Source: Anseongella ginsenosidimutans
GTDB taxonomy: Bacteria; Bacteroidota; Bacteroidia; Sphingobacteriales; Sphingobacteriaceae
Direction: 5' to 3'
Length of the DNA stretch: 64,000 bases
NCBI RefSeq assembly: GCF_008033235.1
Contig: NZ_CP042432.1
Span: forward strand, 2,418,001-2,482,000
Under the pieces are notes generated by a model that saw nothing but the letters and a program-made list of their open reading frames with translations, did no database searches and was not told the DNA's origin. This document shows positions 26,018 to 34,990 of the stretch, piece by piece. The position numbers and the translations under genes are program-made. Position 1 is the first letter of the stretch. Each line of letters begins with the position of its first letter.

Positions 26018-27019
26018 GTGGAAAAAAGTACAACAGCAGTCATCGGTGGCGGAAGCTGGGGTACCGCCATTGTAAAGATACTTAGTGAAGCCCCCGGCGG
26101 CTACCCGGTTTCCTGGTGGATGCGTAACCAGGACCAGATCAATCATATTGTCAAATTCGGAAGGAATCCCTGGTACCTGAGTTCAGTAGACCTGGACGTG
26201 GACAGGAAGCACATAAGCAATGATCTCAGGAAGGTTATTTCCGGAGCGGAAACGCTTATCTTCAGCGTACCAGCCGCTTTTCTTAAAGATGCATTGAAAG
26301 ATATCAGGCCCGAAGACCTGCAGGGAAAAAGGGTGGTTTCGGCAATTAAAGGCTTCGTGCCTGATGATAATATGATCGTCGGCGAGTTCTTCAATAAAGA
26401 ATTCGGGGTTCCTTTTAGCCGGCTGGCCGTGGTTACCGGGCCCTGCCATGCGGAAGAGGTAGCCCTGGAAAAATTGTCCTACCTGACTATTGCCTCGAAA
26501 AACAGGACGCTTGCCCGGTCAATAGGCGCCCTGTTTTCAGCCCGTTATATCCATGTTAACGTATCGGATGATATTTATGGGACGGAATATGCCGCAGTGC
26601 TAAAAAATATCTTTGCGATCGCCAGCGGTATTTGCCACGGACTTGGATACGGAGATAATTTTCAGGCTGTGCTTATCGCTAATGCCATCCAGGAGATCAA
26701 ACGCTTTGTGGACGCGGTGCATCCCATTGACCGGGATATTAAGGAATCGGCCTACCTCGGTGATTTACTGGTAACGGCATATTCACAGTTCAGCCGCAAC
26801 CGTACTTTTGGAAATATGATCGGGAAGGGATATTCCGTGAAATCGGCGCAGATGGAAATGAATATGATCGCCGAAGGTTATTTTGCTGTAAAATGCCTTT
26901 ACGAGATCAACCGGCAATATGGTATTTCCATGCCTATCTGCGAAGCTGTTTATGCTATTCTTTATAAAAATAATTCTCCCGCCGCGGAGATCCGCGCGCT
27001 GTCCGGAAAATTGAAATAG
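26018..27019 (+). CDS. gpsA: NAD(P)H-dependent glycerol-3-phosphate dehydrogenase
   Basis: A cytosolic enzyme that reduces dihydroxyacetone phosphate to sn-glycerol 3-phosphate for phospholipid synthesis. The N-terminus has the Rossmann fingerprint AVIGGGSWGTAIVKIL. The middle has TGPCHAEEVA, the catalytic-lysine segment EYAAVLKNIFAIASGICHGLGYGDN, and NRTFGNMIGKGYSVKSA. I choose GTG 26018 (MEKSTTAVIGGGSWG), which gives 333 residues, the usual family length. The frame is open further upstream into the adaptor gene but lacks a good start there. It lies 28 nt after the adaptor stop on the same strand, so it may be co-transcribed with the efflux genes, though it should have its own housekeeping role. 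Confidence 0.93.
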   Translation: MEKSTTAVIGGGSWGTAIVKILSEAPGGYPVSWWMRNQDQINHIVKFGRNPWYLSSVDLDVDRKHISNDLRKVISGAETLIFSVPAAFLKDALKDIRPEDLQGKRVVSAIKGFVPDDNMIVGEFFNKEFGVPFSRLAVVTGPCHAEEVALEKLSYLTIASKNRTLARSIGALFSARYIHVNVSDDIYGTEYAAVLKNIFAIASGICHGLGYGDNFQAVLIANAIQEIKRFVDAVHPIDRDIKESAYLGDLLVTAYSQFSRNRTFGNMIGKGYSVKSAQMEMNMIAEGYFAVKCLYEINRQYGISMPICEAVYAILYKNNSPAAEIRALSGKLK

Positions 27020-27076
27020 GCACGGTGCCGGTTAACCGTAATGTGCCAGGTACTTTGCAGCGCTGGCAGCGCGGTA

Positions 27077-27961
27077 TCAGCGGAACAGGTCGGAAGATAA
27101 ATAGCGGTCGCCCCGGTCGCAGACGATGCACACAACTACTCCTTTATCCAGTTCTTCCGCTACGCGCAGGGCTGCCGACACGGCGCCGCCGCTGCTCATC
27201 CCGCAAAATATCGCTTCTTCGCGGGCCAGGCGCCGGGTCATGATCATTGCTTCATCCTGCCATATTTCCATAATCCTGTCTATCCGTTCGGCTTCGAATA
27301 TCTTGGGAAGGTATTCTTTGGGCCATTTCCGGATGCCGGGGATGCGGGCCCCTTCCGCCGGCTGGCAGCCGACTATCTGGATCTGAGGCCGCTGCTCCTT
27401 CAGGAAACGGGAAACTCCCATGATCGTTCCTGTAGTTCCCATAGCGGAAACAAAGTGCGTGATCCCTCCTTCGGTATCCTTCCAGATCTCCGGCCCGGTA
27501 GTGTGGTAGTGCGCAAGATAGTTATCGGGATTGGCAAACTGGTTGAGCATCAGGTAACCTCCCTTTGCTACCTGTGCGTTGGCATAATCAATGGCTCCTT
27601 CCATAGAATCCTTCGCCGGAGTAAGCACGACGCGGGCGCCAAAAGCTTCCATCGTGAGGACCCGTTCCTGCGTGGCATCCTCGGGCATTACCAGTTCTAT
27701 TTCCACGCCAAACAAGCTGGCCATCATGGCAAGTGCAATACCAGTATTGCCGCTGGTAGGCTCAATCAGTTTAATTCCAGGCTGAAGTTCTCCCCGGTCA
27801 AGGGCGCCCCTGATCATACCGTATGCGGCGCGGTCCTTTACGCTGCCTCCGGGGTTATTTCCTTCCAGCTTTGCGTATACTTTGACATTGGGGTTTGGGT
27901 TTACGTTCTTCAGGTTGACCAGCGGTGTATTTCCCACCAGGTCTAAAAGGCTGTAGATCAT
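27077..27961 (-). CDS. cysM: Cysteine synthase (O-acetylserine sulfhydrylase)
   Basis: A 294-residue PLP enzyme that makes cysteine from O-acetylserine and sulfide (or thiosulfate for CysM-type forms). The PLP lysine is Lys42 in EGNNPGGSVKDRAAYGMI. Phosphate and substrate loops are PTSGNTGIALAMMA and MGTTGTIMGVSRFL. The C-terminal phosphate site is GMSSGGAVSAALRVA. The length and the KWPKEYLPKIF insertion fit the CysM group. It lies 12 nt downstream of the serine O-acetyltransferase gene on the same strand, so the two final steps of cysteine synthesis form one operon. Confidence 0.95.
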   Translation of the reverse strand: MIYSLLDLVGNTPLVNLKNVNPNPNVKVYAKLEGNNPGGSVKDRAAYGMIRGALDRGELQPGIKLIEPTSGNTGIALAMMASLFGVEIELVMPEDATQERVLTMEAFGARVVLTPAKDSMEGAIDYANAQVAKGGYLMLNQFANPDNYLAHYHTTGPEIWKDTEGGITHFVSAMGTTGTIMGVSRFLKEQRPQIQIVGCQPAEGARIPGIRKWPKEYLPKIFEAERIDRIMEIWQDEAMIMTRRLAREEAIFCGMSSGGAVSAALRVAEELDKGVVVCIVCDRGDRYLSSDLFR

Positions 27962-27973
27962 TCTAAAGTATGG

Positions 27974-28777
27974 TTAAGTAAGGGCCGTAACATCATTTGA
28001 CCTGTAATAGATACGCGAATAAGGAGGGACACTCTTGATCAGCCACACATTACCACCGATAACACTATGATGCCCCACCGTGGTTTCCCCTCCAAGGATG
28101 GTCGCCCCGGAATAGATCACCACATGATCTTCAATGGTAGGATGACGTTTGCTCTTGGCCATTGCCTTGTCCACGCTTGCGGCACCCAGGGTGACGCCCT
28201 GGTAGATCTTCACATAATCGCCGATCACTGTTGTTTCCCCGATGACAGCTCCGGTGCCGTGATCAATGCAGAAATGGGAACCGATGGAGGCTGCCGGATG
28301 AATGTCAATCCCGGTTTTAGCGTGGGCAAATTCGGTAATAATGCGCGGCAGCAGGGGGATATTCAGGCCGTAGAGAACATGAGCGATCCGGTAAAAGCCA
28401 ATCGCATAAAAGCCCGGATAGGCCCTGATCACTTCATAAGGATTGGAAGAAGCCGGATCGCCAAGATGGATCGCTTCGGCATCCTGAACCAGGTGCCGGT
28501 AAATATCCGGGAGCGCTTCCATGAACTGCCCGGCCAGGTTGGCCGCTCCCCCGGGCAGGGCAGGCTGTATATCCAGCAATAACCCTTCGAGGAGCCGCCC
28601 GATGTCCTGCACGGCAGCTCCCAGTGATTCTGGGGAAGTAATCACCTTCCCGTTATGTTCCGGGAATAATAAATTCATCAGCTGCCGGCTGAAATCGCAG
28701 ATCCGCTCGCTTGACGGATACGTATTTACTGCCGCATTCCTATGCCTTTGCGCCAGTTCTTCTAATAATCTGTTCAT
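27974..28777 (-). CDS. cysE: Serine O-acetyltransferase (EpsC/CysE type)
   Basis: A 267-residue acetyltransferase that converts serine and acetyl-CoA to O-acetylserine. The N-terminal helical domain (about 1-140) is followed by a left-handed beta-helix of hexapeptide repeats: GIDIHPAASIGSHFCIDHGTG, AVIGETTVIGDYVKIYQGVT and HPTIEDHVVIYSGATILGG. The DHGTG/HPxA residues contribute to the catalytic site in this family. The N-terminal extension is of the plant/EpsC kind rather than the E. coli CysE kind. It heads the operon with cysM. Its start at 28777 faces the proline dehydrogenase promoter region. Confidence 0.93.
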   Translation of the reverse strand: MNRLLEELAQRHRNAAVNTYPSSERICDFSRQLMNLLFPEHNGKVITSPESLGAAVQDIGRLLEGLLLDIQPALPGGAANLAGQFMEALPDIYRHLVQDAEAIHLGDPASSNPYEVIRAYPGFYAIGFYRIAHVLYGLNIPLLPRIITEFAHAKTGIDIHPAASIGSHFCIDHGTGAVIGETTVIGDYVKIYQGVTLGAASVDKAMAKSKRHPTIEDHVVIYSGATILGGETTVGHHSVIGGNVWLIKSVPPYSRIYYRSNDVTALT

Positions 28778-28817
28778 CGCCTCCCTAAGCTTACGCTGCG
28801 AAAATTACGCATAAAAA

Positions 28818-28852
28818 TTGAATAGAAAGGGCGCAGTCTTATCTTTGCGCCC
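28818..28852 (+). promoter_or_regulatory. Proline dehydrogenase promoter overlapped by an inverted repeat
   Basis: A -33 TTG at 28818-28820, exactly 19 bases, then TATCTTTG at 28840-28847 match the Bacteroidota promoter consensus TTG-N19-TAnnTTTG. Transcription would start near 28853, about 32 nt before the ATG at 28885. A perfect 7-bp inverted repeat with a 10-bp spacer, GGGCGCA (28829-28835) and TGCGCCC (28846-28852), brackets the -7 box and could be an operator or a start-site hairpin. Confidence 0.65.
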
Positions 28853-28884
28853 ATATTTGAAGTAATAACCAATATTTCGCCTGT

Positions 28885-30069
28885 ATGTTCGACAATACCG
28901 AGATCGCTTTTTCGCACCTCAGCGATAAAGCGTTAAAAAAAGCCTGGTGGCTCTTTAAAGCTATTAATGTGAATTTCCTGGTGAAGACGGGACCGGCGCT
29001 CACCAATTTCGCCCTTAAAGCCGGCCTGCCGGTGCTGCCGCTGATCCGCAGCACTATTTTTGCGCACTTCTGCGGCGGGGAAACCATTGAAGAATGCGAG
29101 GACAATATCGCCAACCTCTGGGAATACGGAGTAGGGACGATCCTGGATTACTCCGTGGAAGGTGAGAAAACCGAAGCCGCCTTTGAGCAAACCGCTGCCG
29201 AGATCATAGCAACCATTCACCGGGCCCGCAAAGATAACAAAGTGCCCTTTTCCGTTTTTAAAGTAACCGGTATTGCCCGTTTTGAGCTGCTTGCAAAGAT
29301 AACTGCCGCCGAGCCCCTGTCAACCGCGGAGTTAGAGGAATTCGACCGCGCTGCCCGGCGTGCGGACCGCATTTGCCGCGAATCCTTTACCGCCGGGATC
29401 CCCGTCCTGGTAGATGCCGAAGAAAGCTGGATACAAAGTGCCATAGACCGGCTTGTACTGGACATGATGGAGAAATACAACCGGGAAACTGCCATTGTAT
29501 TCAATACCTACCAATTATATCGTAATGACAGCCTGGATATACTGAAGGCCAATATTAAAACCGCCGGTGAAGCCGGGTTTTACCTGGGCGCCAAGCTGGT
29601 ACGGGGAGCGTATATGGAGAAAGAGCGGGAACGCGCCGGGGAAAAGGGCTATCCTTCGCCCATTCATGTCACGAAGCAGGAAAGTGATCGCGATTTCGAC
29701 GCGGCGGTCGCCTTCTGTCTTGATCATATACAGCAGGTGGCCTTTATGGCAGGGACCCACAATGAAACCAGCTGCAGGAAGCTGGTAGAACGTATGAAGG
29801 AAAAGCAGCTTTCTCCCGGTGATAAACGTATCTGGTTCGGGCAGCTGCTGGGAATGAGCGACAACATCAGCTTTAATCTCGCTCACGCCGGCTACAGAGT
29901 GGCCAAATATGTGCCTTACGGACCCGTGAAGTCTGTATTGCCCTATCTTTTCCGTCGTGCCCGCGAAAATACCGCCATTTCCGGGCAGATGAGCAGGGAA
30001 CTCCGTCTGGTAAACGAAGAACTCCGGCGCAGGAAAGATGAGCGCAAAGTGAACGTCATTAGCGCTTAA
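28885..30069 (+). CDS. Proline dehydrogenase family protein
   Basis: A 394-residue FAD enzyme of the PRODH family, which oxidises proline to pyrroline-5-carboxylate with electrons to the quinone pool. Diagnostic pieces are GVGTILDYSVEGEK near residue 95, LVDAEESWIQSAIDRL, FNTYQLYRND, the active-site strand GFYLGAKLVRGAYMEKERERA, MAGTHNETSCRKL and the C-terminal YRVAKYVPYGPVKSVLPYLFRRARENT. It is the monofunctional form without the aldehyde dehydrogenase domain of PutA. It is preceded by a consensus promoter with a superimposed inverted repeat, so its expression may be regulated. lysS follows 73 nt later on the same strand. Confidence 0.93.
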   Translation: MFDNTEIAFSHLSDKALKKAWWLFKAINVNFLVKTGPALTNFALKAGLPVLPLIRSTIFAHFCGGETIEECEDNIANLWEYGVGTILDYSVEGEKTEAAFEQTAAEIIATIHRARKDNKVPFSVFKVTGIARFELLAKITAAEPLSTAELEEFDRAARRADRICRESFTAGIPVLVDAEESWIQSAIDRLVLDMMEKYNRETAIVFNTYQLYRNDSLDILKANIKTAGEAGFYLGAKLVRGAYMEKERERAGEKGYPSPIHVTKQESDRDFDAAVAFCLDHIQQVAFMAGTHNETSCRKLVERMKEKQLSPGDKRIWFGQLLGMSDNISFNLAHAGYRVAKYVPYGPVKSVLPYLFRRARENTAISGQMSRELRLVNEELRRRKDERKVNVISA

Positions 30070-30142
30070 CGCCACCAGTGTTTAACCCGCGTTTTTTGCA
30101 GTCAGTTTCGTAACTTGCGCCGTTTTATTTTCAGGACGAATT

Positions 30143-31861
30143 ATGACAGAATTAAGCGAACAGGAACAGCTGCGCAGGCAAAGCCTGCAGGACCTGAGAA
30201 AGCTGGGAATAGATCCCTATCCCGCCGGCAGATACGACGTAACCGCCTTTGCAAAAGATATTAAGGAGCGGTATACCGAAGGAAGCAAGGCGTTTGAACA
30301 GGTTTCGCTTGCCGGGCGGATCATGAGCCGGCGTATTATGGGAAGCGCCTCTTTTGCTGAATTGCAGGATTCCAGCGGAAGGATACAGCTTTACCTGAAC
30401 CGGGATGAGTTATGCCCCGGAGAAGATAAAACATTCTATAATACCGTTTTTAAAAAGCTGCTGGATATCGGTGATTTTGTCGGGGTGAAGGGATATGTGT
30501 TTACTACAAAAACGGGTGAAATATCGCTGCATGTGAAGGAACTGGAAGTGCTTTCCAAATCTTTGAGGCCGCTTCCCGTTGTAAAGCGCGATGAAGAGGG
30601 TAACATACATGATGGCTTTACCGATCCGGAGCAGCGTTACAGGCAGCGTTACGTGGATCTCACGGTGAATCCCGAGGTAAAACGCACTTTTATTATCCGC
30701 TCCAGGCTGATCAATACCATGCGCCGTTTTTTTGATTCCCGGGGTTGGCTGGAGGTGGAAACACCTATTCTCCAGGCTGTACACGGCGGGGCCGCTGCAA
30801 GGCCTTTCAAGACCTATCATAATACCCTTGATATGCCGCTCTACCTGCGTATCGCCAATGAGTTATACCTGAAACGCCTTATCGTCGGGGGGATTGACGG
30901 CGTGTACGAGATTGGCAAGATGTTCCGCAACGAAGGCATGGATCGTACCCATAATCCCGAGTTTACTTCCATGGAGATCTACGTGGCCTACAAAGATTAT
31001 CTCTGGATGATGGAAATGGTGGAAGAGTTGCTGGAAAGCCTGGCGACCGAACTCCTGGGAGGTACAAAGGTTAAATCAGGCGACCGGGAAATTGATTTTA
31101 AAGGACCCTATGAGCGGCTCACCATGTACGAGTCTATCCGTAAATACACCGGTATAGACGTTTCGGGCATGGACGAAGCCACGCTGCTGAACACCTGCCG
31201 GGAATTGGGAGTGCCGGCGGATGCTACCATGGGCCGCGGTAAACTAATTGATGAACTGTTCAGCGAAAAAGTGGAAGATCATCTTGTGCAGCCTACCTAT
31301 ATCATTGATTATCCCCTTGAAATGACTCCGCTGGCAAAAAAGCATCGCCAGGATGAAGGGCTGGTGGAACGCTTTGAACTATTCATAAACGGGAAAGAGA
31401 TTGCGAACGCTTATACCGAGCTGAATGATCCCATTGACCAGCGCAGGCGCTTTGAAGAACAGCTGGAGCTTGGAAAAAGGGGAGATGAAGAAGCGATGGC
31501 GCTTGATGAGGATTTTTTGCGGGCCCTGGAATACGGAATGCCGCCCACTTCCGGGCTGGGTATAGGTATAGACCGGCTGGTAATGCTCCTGACAGGGCAG
31601 AGTACGATCCAGGAGGTGCTTTTCTTCCCGCAAATGCGGCCTGAAAAGAAAGAGAAGGCACTATCTTCTGAAGAACTGGAGAGCGCCGGCGTTCCCGCGG
31701 AGTGGGCTCCGGTTATTCTGAAAATGGGTTTTAAGAACCTGAAAGAATTAAAAGCGGCCAATCCTAATAAATTCTTTAACGACCTTGGCGGAATGCGGAA
31801 GAAAATGAAGCTGGACCTGAAAATGCCCGCCCCGGAAGATGTTCAGAACTGGCTGAGCTAG
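30143..31861 (+). CDS. lysS: Lysine--tRNA ligase (class II)
   Basis: A 572-residue class II aminoacyl-tRNA synthetase that charges tRNA-Lys. It has an N-terminal OB-fold anticodon-binding domain (about 55-165). The catalytic core carries motif 2 [21 protein letters not shown] and motif 3 [15 protein letters not shown]. Beyond the usual ~500 residues there is a C-terminal extension of about 70 residues ([23 protein letters not shown]... to [14 protein letters not shown]), a helix-rich tail I have seen in other Bacteroidota LysS proteins. A strong hairpin terminator follows at 31903-31945. Confidence 0.97.
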   Translation: MTELSEQEQLRRQSLQDLRKLGIDPYPAGRYDVTAFAKDIKERYTEGSKAFEQVSLAGRIMSRRIMGSASFAELQDSSGRIQLYLNRDELCPGEDKTFYNTVFKKLLDIGDFVGVKGYVFTTKTGEISLHVKELEVLSKSLRPLPVVKRDEEGNIHDGFTDPEQRYRQRYVDLTVNPEVKRTFIIRSRLINTMRRFFDSRGWLEVETPILQAVHGGAAARPFKTYHNTLDMPLYLRIANELYLKRLIVGGIDGVYEIGKMFRNEGMDRTHNPEFTSMEIYVAYKDYLWMMEMVEELLESLATELLGGTKVKSGDREIDFKGPYERLTMYESIRKYTGIDVSGMDEATLLNTCRELGVPADATMGRGKLIDELFSEKVEDHLVQPTYIIDYPLEMTPLAKKHRQDEGLVERFELFINGKEIANAYTELNDPIDQRRRFEEQLELGKRGDEEAMALDEDFLRALEYGMPPTSGLGIGIDRLVMLLTGQSTIQEVLFFPQMRPEKKEKALSSEELESAGVPAEWAPVILKMGFKNLKELKAANPNKFFNDLGGMRKKMKLDLKMPAPEDVQNWLS

Positions 31862-31902
31862 TATTTGCCTCACCAACCGCCCTCTTACCGGCGGGATAAA
31901 AA

Positions 31903-31945
31903 CAAAAAATGCTCCGGTGCCTGAAAGCTCCGGAGCATTTTTGTT
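31903..31945. terminator. Bidirectional rho-independent terminator between lysS and the csp gene
   Basis: GCTCCGG at 31911-31917 pairs with CCGGAGC at 31930-31936. The stem extends through the flanking A run (CAAAAAAT) and T run (ATTTTTG), with a 12-nt loop. A runs on one side and T runs on the other mean it can stop both lysS (plus) and the convergent cold-shock operon (minus). Confidence 0.85.
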
Positions 31946-31960
31946 TAAGACTTAAAAAAA

Positions 31961-32152
31961 TCAGATGCGTTTTACATTTACTGCATTGATACCTTTCGTT
32001 CCCTGTTTAAGGTCGAATTGTACCCGGTCATTTTCCTTGATGTGGTCAATGAGGCCAGTGCTATGTACGAATGTTTCCTTTGCAGAGTCGTCATGTTTAA
32101 TAAAACCAAATCCTTTGGCTTCGTTAAAGAACTTTACCGTTCCTGTTTCCAT
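31961..32152 (-). CDS. CspA-family cold-shock protein
   Basis: A 63-residue single cold-shock domain that binds single-stranded RNA/DNA and melts RNA structure. It has the start TGTVKFFNEAKGFGFIKHD with RNP1 (KGFGFI), the RNP2-like ETFVHST and the C-terminal QGTKGINAVNVKRI strand. The length is typical. It is encoded 42 nt downstream of a RhlE-type RNA helicase on the same strand, and the shared terminator follows. Helicase and chaperone probably form one cold-shock RNA-remodelling operon. Confidence 0.95.
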   Translation of the reverse strand: METGTVKFFNEAKGFGFIKHDDSAKETFVHSTGLIDHIKENDRVQFDLKQGTKGINAVNVKRI

Positions 32153-32194
32153 GTTAAAATTGTTGAAATTGTTGATTGTTATAATAAAAAAGAA

Positions 32195-33430
32195 TTATGC
32201 AATGCGCCTGCCAGCCATAGCGGGCCTGCGCCCACGCTGTCTGAACGGGTTTTTGTTGAACACAACGGGCTGCTTTTCAGCAATCTCGATGTGCATGTGA
32301 AAAGGATGGTCTTCCTTTACCGGAATTTCTTTCCTTATCAGCTTGTGAATACTCTTGAGGTACGGGCGTTCTTCCCGGTCGCAAAAAGAGAAGGCAATAC
32401 CGCTGGCGCCTGCGCGTCCGGTACGGCCAATCCGGTGAACATAGGTTTCCGGCTCATTAGGAAGGTGGAAATTGATTACGTGCGAAAGCTCGTCAATGTC
32501 AATTCCCCTGGCCGCAATATCAGTAGCCACAAGTACCCTCGCTTTGCCGTTCTTGAAACGCTCCAGGGCTATCTGCCGGGCTCCCTGTGTTTTGTTCCCG
32601 TGGATGGCGGCTGCATTTATTCCTACACTGTTCAGGGATTTTGCCAGTTTGTCGGCACCGTGTTTCGTACGGCTGAAAACCAGGGCGTTTTTAATCGGCT
32701 CTTCCCTCAATATGTGGAGTAAAAGATTAAGCTTGTTGTTTTTTTCTACCATGAATATGCTCTGCTGCACGGTTTCACATGAAGAAGAAACCGGCGTAAC
32801 GGCCACATTCACCGGATCCCGGAGAATCGTATTGGCCAGCTGCCGTATGTCAGAAGGCATAGTAGCGGAAAAGAAAACGTTCTGCCTGGCAGGCGGAAGC
32901 TTAGCGACTATCTTGCGGATATCGTGGATAAATCCCATATCCAGCATCCTGTCGGCTTCGTCCAGGACAAAGAAACTGATCGAATCCAGTTTAACGACTC
33001 CCATTCCCATGAGGTCAAGGAGCCTTCCGGGTGTTGCCACCACGATATCAGGATTCCCGCGCATGGCGCGGATCTGCTGATTTTTAGGCACTCCTCCATA
33101 GATCACCGCATGCCTGAACCGTAAATTCCGGCCGTAGCTGCTGATAGATTCCCCGATCTGGATGGCCAGCTCGCGGGTAGGAGCAAGAATAAGCGCCCTT
33201 AGTTTATTATTAGGATGCTTTGATACCAATGCCCCTTGTTCCAGCAACTGCAGCATGGGAATAGTAAAAGCAGCAGTTTTTCCAGTACCGGTCTGCGCCG
33301 CGCCGGAAAGGTCGCTTCCCTGAAGTAAATGGGGGATGGACTGTTCCTGTATAGGCGTAGGATTAGTATAACCCTCTGTTTCTAACGCCTTTAATATAGG
33401 CGCTATGATATTTAATTTGTCGAATGTCAT
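32195..33430 (-). CDS. rhlE: DEAD-box RNA helicase (RhlE type)
   Basis: A 411-residue ATP-dependent RNA helicase. The motifs run in order: Q motif NPTPIQEQSIPHLL, motif I AQTGTGKT, Ia APTRELA, Ib TPGRLLD, II DEAD (VLDEADRMLDMGF), III SAT, then FSRTKHGADKLAKSL, V ATDIAARGIDID and VI HRIGRTGR. The short basic C-terminus (RQRGRRPAMAGRR) fits the RhlE group. It is encoded upstream of the cold-shock protein gene. A TATCTTTG -7 box at 33591-33598 would give a leader of about 155 nt, long for this genome and reminiscent of cold-shock mRNAs. Confidence 0.94.
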   Translation of the reverse strand: MTFDKLNIIAPILKALETEGYTNPTPIQEQSIPHLLQGSDLSGAAQTGTGKTAAFTIPMLQLLEQGALVSKHPNNKLRALILAPTRELAIQIGESISSYGRNLRFRHAVIYGGVPKNQQIRAMRGNPDIVVATPGRLLDLMGMGVVKLDSISFFVLDEADRMLDMGFIHDIRKIVAKLPPARQNVFFSATMPSDIRQLANTILRDPVNVAVTPVSSSCETVQQSIFMVEKNNKLNLLLHILREEPIKNALVFSRTKHGADKLAKSLNSVGINAAAIHGNKTQGARQIALERFKNGKARVLVATDIAARGIDIDELSHVINFHLPNEPETYVHRIGRTGRAGASGIAFSFCDREERPYLKSIHKLIRKEIPVKEDHPFHMHIEIAEKQPVVFNKNPFRQRGRRPAMAGRRIA

Positions 33431-33590
33431 GATTTGTTAAAATGCATAAATCTTCCGACCGGGAATAAAGGCACCGTCATGAAATCGCTTGACAAATCGT
33501 CCGTGGGTAAAGATTTTCTTAAAGCAGAAACCGGCGGGATATAACGGAAGGAAAATGAATTACTAATTGTTGTTTTATTTTTATCTGTCA

Positions 33591-33598
33591 CAAAGATA
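33591..33598 (-). promoter_or_regulatory. -7 box of the rhlE-csp operon
   Basis: The minus strand reads TATCTTTG, exactly TAnnTTTG. The predicted start near 33585 leaves an AT-rich leader of about 155 nt before the rhlE ATG. The best TTG upstream is only 14 nt away, so the -33 element is poor. Confidence 0.5.
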
Positions 33599-33674
33599 CA
33601 ACAATTATAATACAAAAAAGTCATTTCATTAAATTTTAAAGAAAAGGCGGGCGGAAATAATTTATATTTGAAGC

Positions 33675-34352
33675 ATGTCAACCATTCAATTGGATACTTC
33701 CTGGCTGAAATACCTTGAAGGGGAATTCAGCCAGGAATACATGTGCCAGTTAAGAGCTTTTTTACAAGCGGAAAAAGAAAAGGGCGTGCATATTTACCCG
33801 CCGGGATCCCTTATTTTCAACGCGCTTAATACCACTCCTTTTGACAAGGTGAAGGTAGTATTGCTGGGGCAGGATCCCTACCATGGGGCGGGTCAGGCGC
33901 ATGGCCTGTCCTTTTCGGTGCAAAAGGGAATTGCCATTCCGCCTTCGCTGAAAAATATTTACAAAGAACTTCATGCTGACCTGGGGATGGAGATCCCCCC
34001 GCACGGAGACCTTACCTCCTGGGCGGAACAAGGGGTATTATTGCTGAATGCGACCTTAACGGTGCAGGCCGGCTGCGCGGGTTCGCATCAGAAAAAGGGC
34101 TGGGAATCCTTTACGGATAAGATCATTTCTATTGTTTCGGAAGAAAAGGAAGGGGTTGTTTTCCTGCTTTGGGGGAATTATGCCAAGGCAAAGCAGCCGC
34201 TTATAGACGGTAAAAAACACCTGATCCTGACGGCGGCCCATCCTTCGCCTTTTTCGGCACACTATGGCTTTTTGGGCTGCCGCCACTTTTCCAGCACGAA
34301 CGAATACCTGGTATCGCAGGGAAAAGACCCGGTTGACTGGCAGATCCGGTGA
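33675..34352 (+). CDS. ung: Uracil-DNA glycosylase (family 1)
   Basis: A 225-residue base-excision repair enzyme that removes uracil from DNA. It has the water-activating motif GQDPYHG (catalytic Asp67), [26 protein letters not shown] and the minor-groove intercalation loop [18 protein letters not shown] with catalytic His. Length and order of motifs are normal for Ung. The ATG at 33675 gives the family N-terminus ([13 protein letters not shown]). It is convergent with the Lrp-type gene; the 59-nt gap contains a 6-bp inverted repeat, GCTAAG/CTTAGC. Confidence 0.97.
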   Translation: MSTIQLDTSWLKYLEGEFSQEYMCQLRAFLQAEKEKGVHIYPPGSLIFNALNTTPFDKVKVVLLGQDPYHGAGQAHGLSFSVQKGIAIPPSLKNIYKELHADLGMEIPPHGDLTSWAEQGVLLLNATLTVQAGCAGSHQKKGWESFTDKIISIVSEEKEGVVFLLWGNYAKAKQPLIDGKKHLILTAAHPSPFSAHYGFLGCRHFSSTNEYLVSQGKDPVDWQIR

Positions 34353-34411
34353 AATCGCTTGTAAGGAAGAGGACTCCCTTGACGGCTAAGACGGGTGGGT
34401 TTGCTTAGCGG

Positions 34412-34885
34412 CTAGCCGGCATCCATTGGCAGGACAGCGTTCTTTTTAACGGTGGAAATGACCATCATAGAAGCCTGATGGTTGATCTCTTCTATTTTAC
34501 TGAACTTTTCCAGTACGAGGACTTCAAAGGCATGCATATCGCGGACGATCACTTTCAACAGGAAATCGGATTCGCCGGTGACGTGGTAGCATTCCACTAC
34601 TTCGTCAATCTCAGAAATTTTCCTTATAAAGTTATTGCGGGAATCGGGTAAGTTGAGGTTTACTGTTATCTGGATAAAGGTTTTAATGCCGAATCCCAAT
34701 GCTTCCTCGTTAACATTGGCGTGATAACTTTTAATGTACCCGTTGTTTTCCAGTTTCCGGACGCGCTCCAGGGTGGGTGCGGGCGAAAGCCCTACTTCGG
34801 TAGAAAGCTGCAAATTGGTGATCCTCCCGTCCTTTTGCAACAGGCGAATGATGTGCAGATCAATTTTGTCAAGATGCGTACTCAT
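34412..34885 (-). CDS. Lrp/AsnC family transcriptional regulator
   Basis: A 157-residue regulator with an N-terminal winged helix-turn-helix (LDKIDLHIIRLLQKDGRITN ... GLSPAPTLERVRKLENNGYIK) and a C-terminal RAM ligand-binding domain (FIQITVNLNLPDSRNNFIRKI, VVECYHVTGESDFLLKVIVRD). Lrp/AsnC proteins form octameric discs and sense amino acids. It is divergent from mntR; the 105-nt intergenic region holds a 16-bp palindrome. Targets cannot be read from the window; proline dehydrogenase or cysteine genes are possible but unproven. Confidence 0.93.
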   Translation of the reverse strand: MSTHLDKIDLHIIRLLQKDGRITNLQLSTEVGLSPAPTLERVRKLENNGYIKSYHANVNEEALGFGIKTFIQITVNLNLPDSRNNFIRKISEIDEVVECYHVTGESDFLLKVIVRDMHAFEVLVLEKFSKIEEINHQASMMVISTVKKNAVLPMDAG

Positions 34886-34943
34886 AGTCTACTAAAAATA
34901 AAATTAAATTTTTAGATAAACAATAACAAGCAAATTAAATTTT

Positions 34944-34975
34944 TTTAGATTGATCTAAATTTTTTATTAGATTTG
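34944..34975 (+). promoter_or_regulatory. mntR promoter with palindromic operator
   Basis: TTTAGATTGATCTAAA (34944-34959) is a perfect palindrome with 7-bp arms and a 2-bp centre. It lies 8 bp upstream of TAGATTTG (34968-34975), an exact TAnnTTTG -7 box. The mntR ATG is at 34991. A DtxR/MntR-family repressor bound here would cover the upstream part of its own promoter. An AT-rich direct repeat (AAATTAAATTTTT...AGAT) also occurs twice, starting near 34902 and 34932. Confidence 0.6.
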
Positions 34976-34990
34976 CGCTAAACATTGAAT

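Noticed and set aside
33663-33670. TATATTTG directly before ung
   Set aside because: It matches the -7 consensus but ends 4 nt before the ATG, so transcription would begin at or inside the start codon. There is no -33 element. It may be a chance AT-rich match.
34385-34409. GCTAAG/CTTAGC inverted repeat between ung and the Lrp gene as a terminator
   Set aside because: The stem is only 6 bp with a 13-nt loop and no T run on either side. It is too weak to call.
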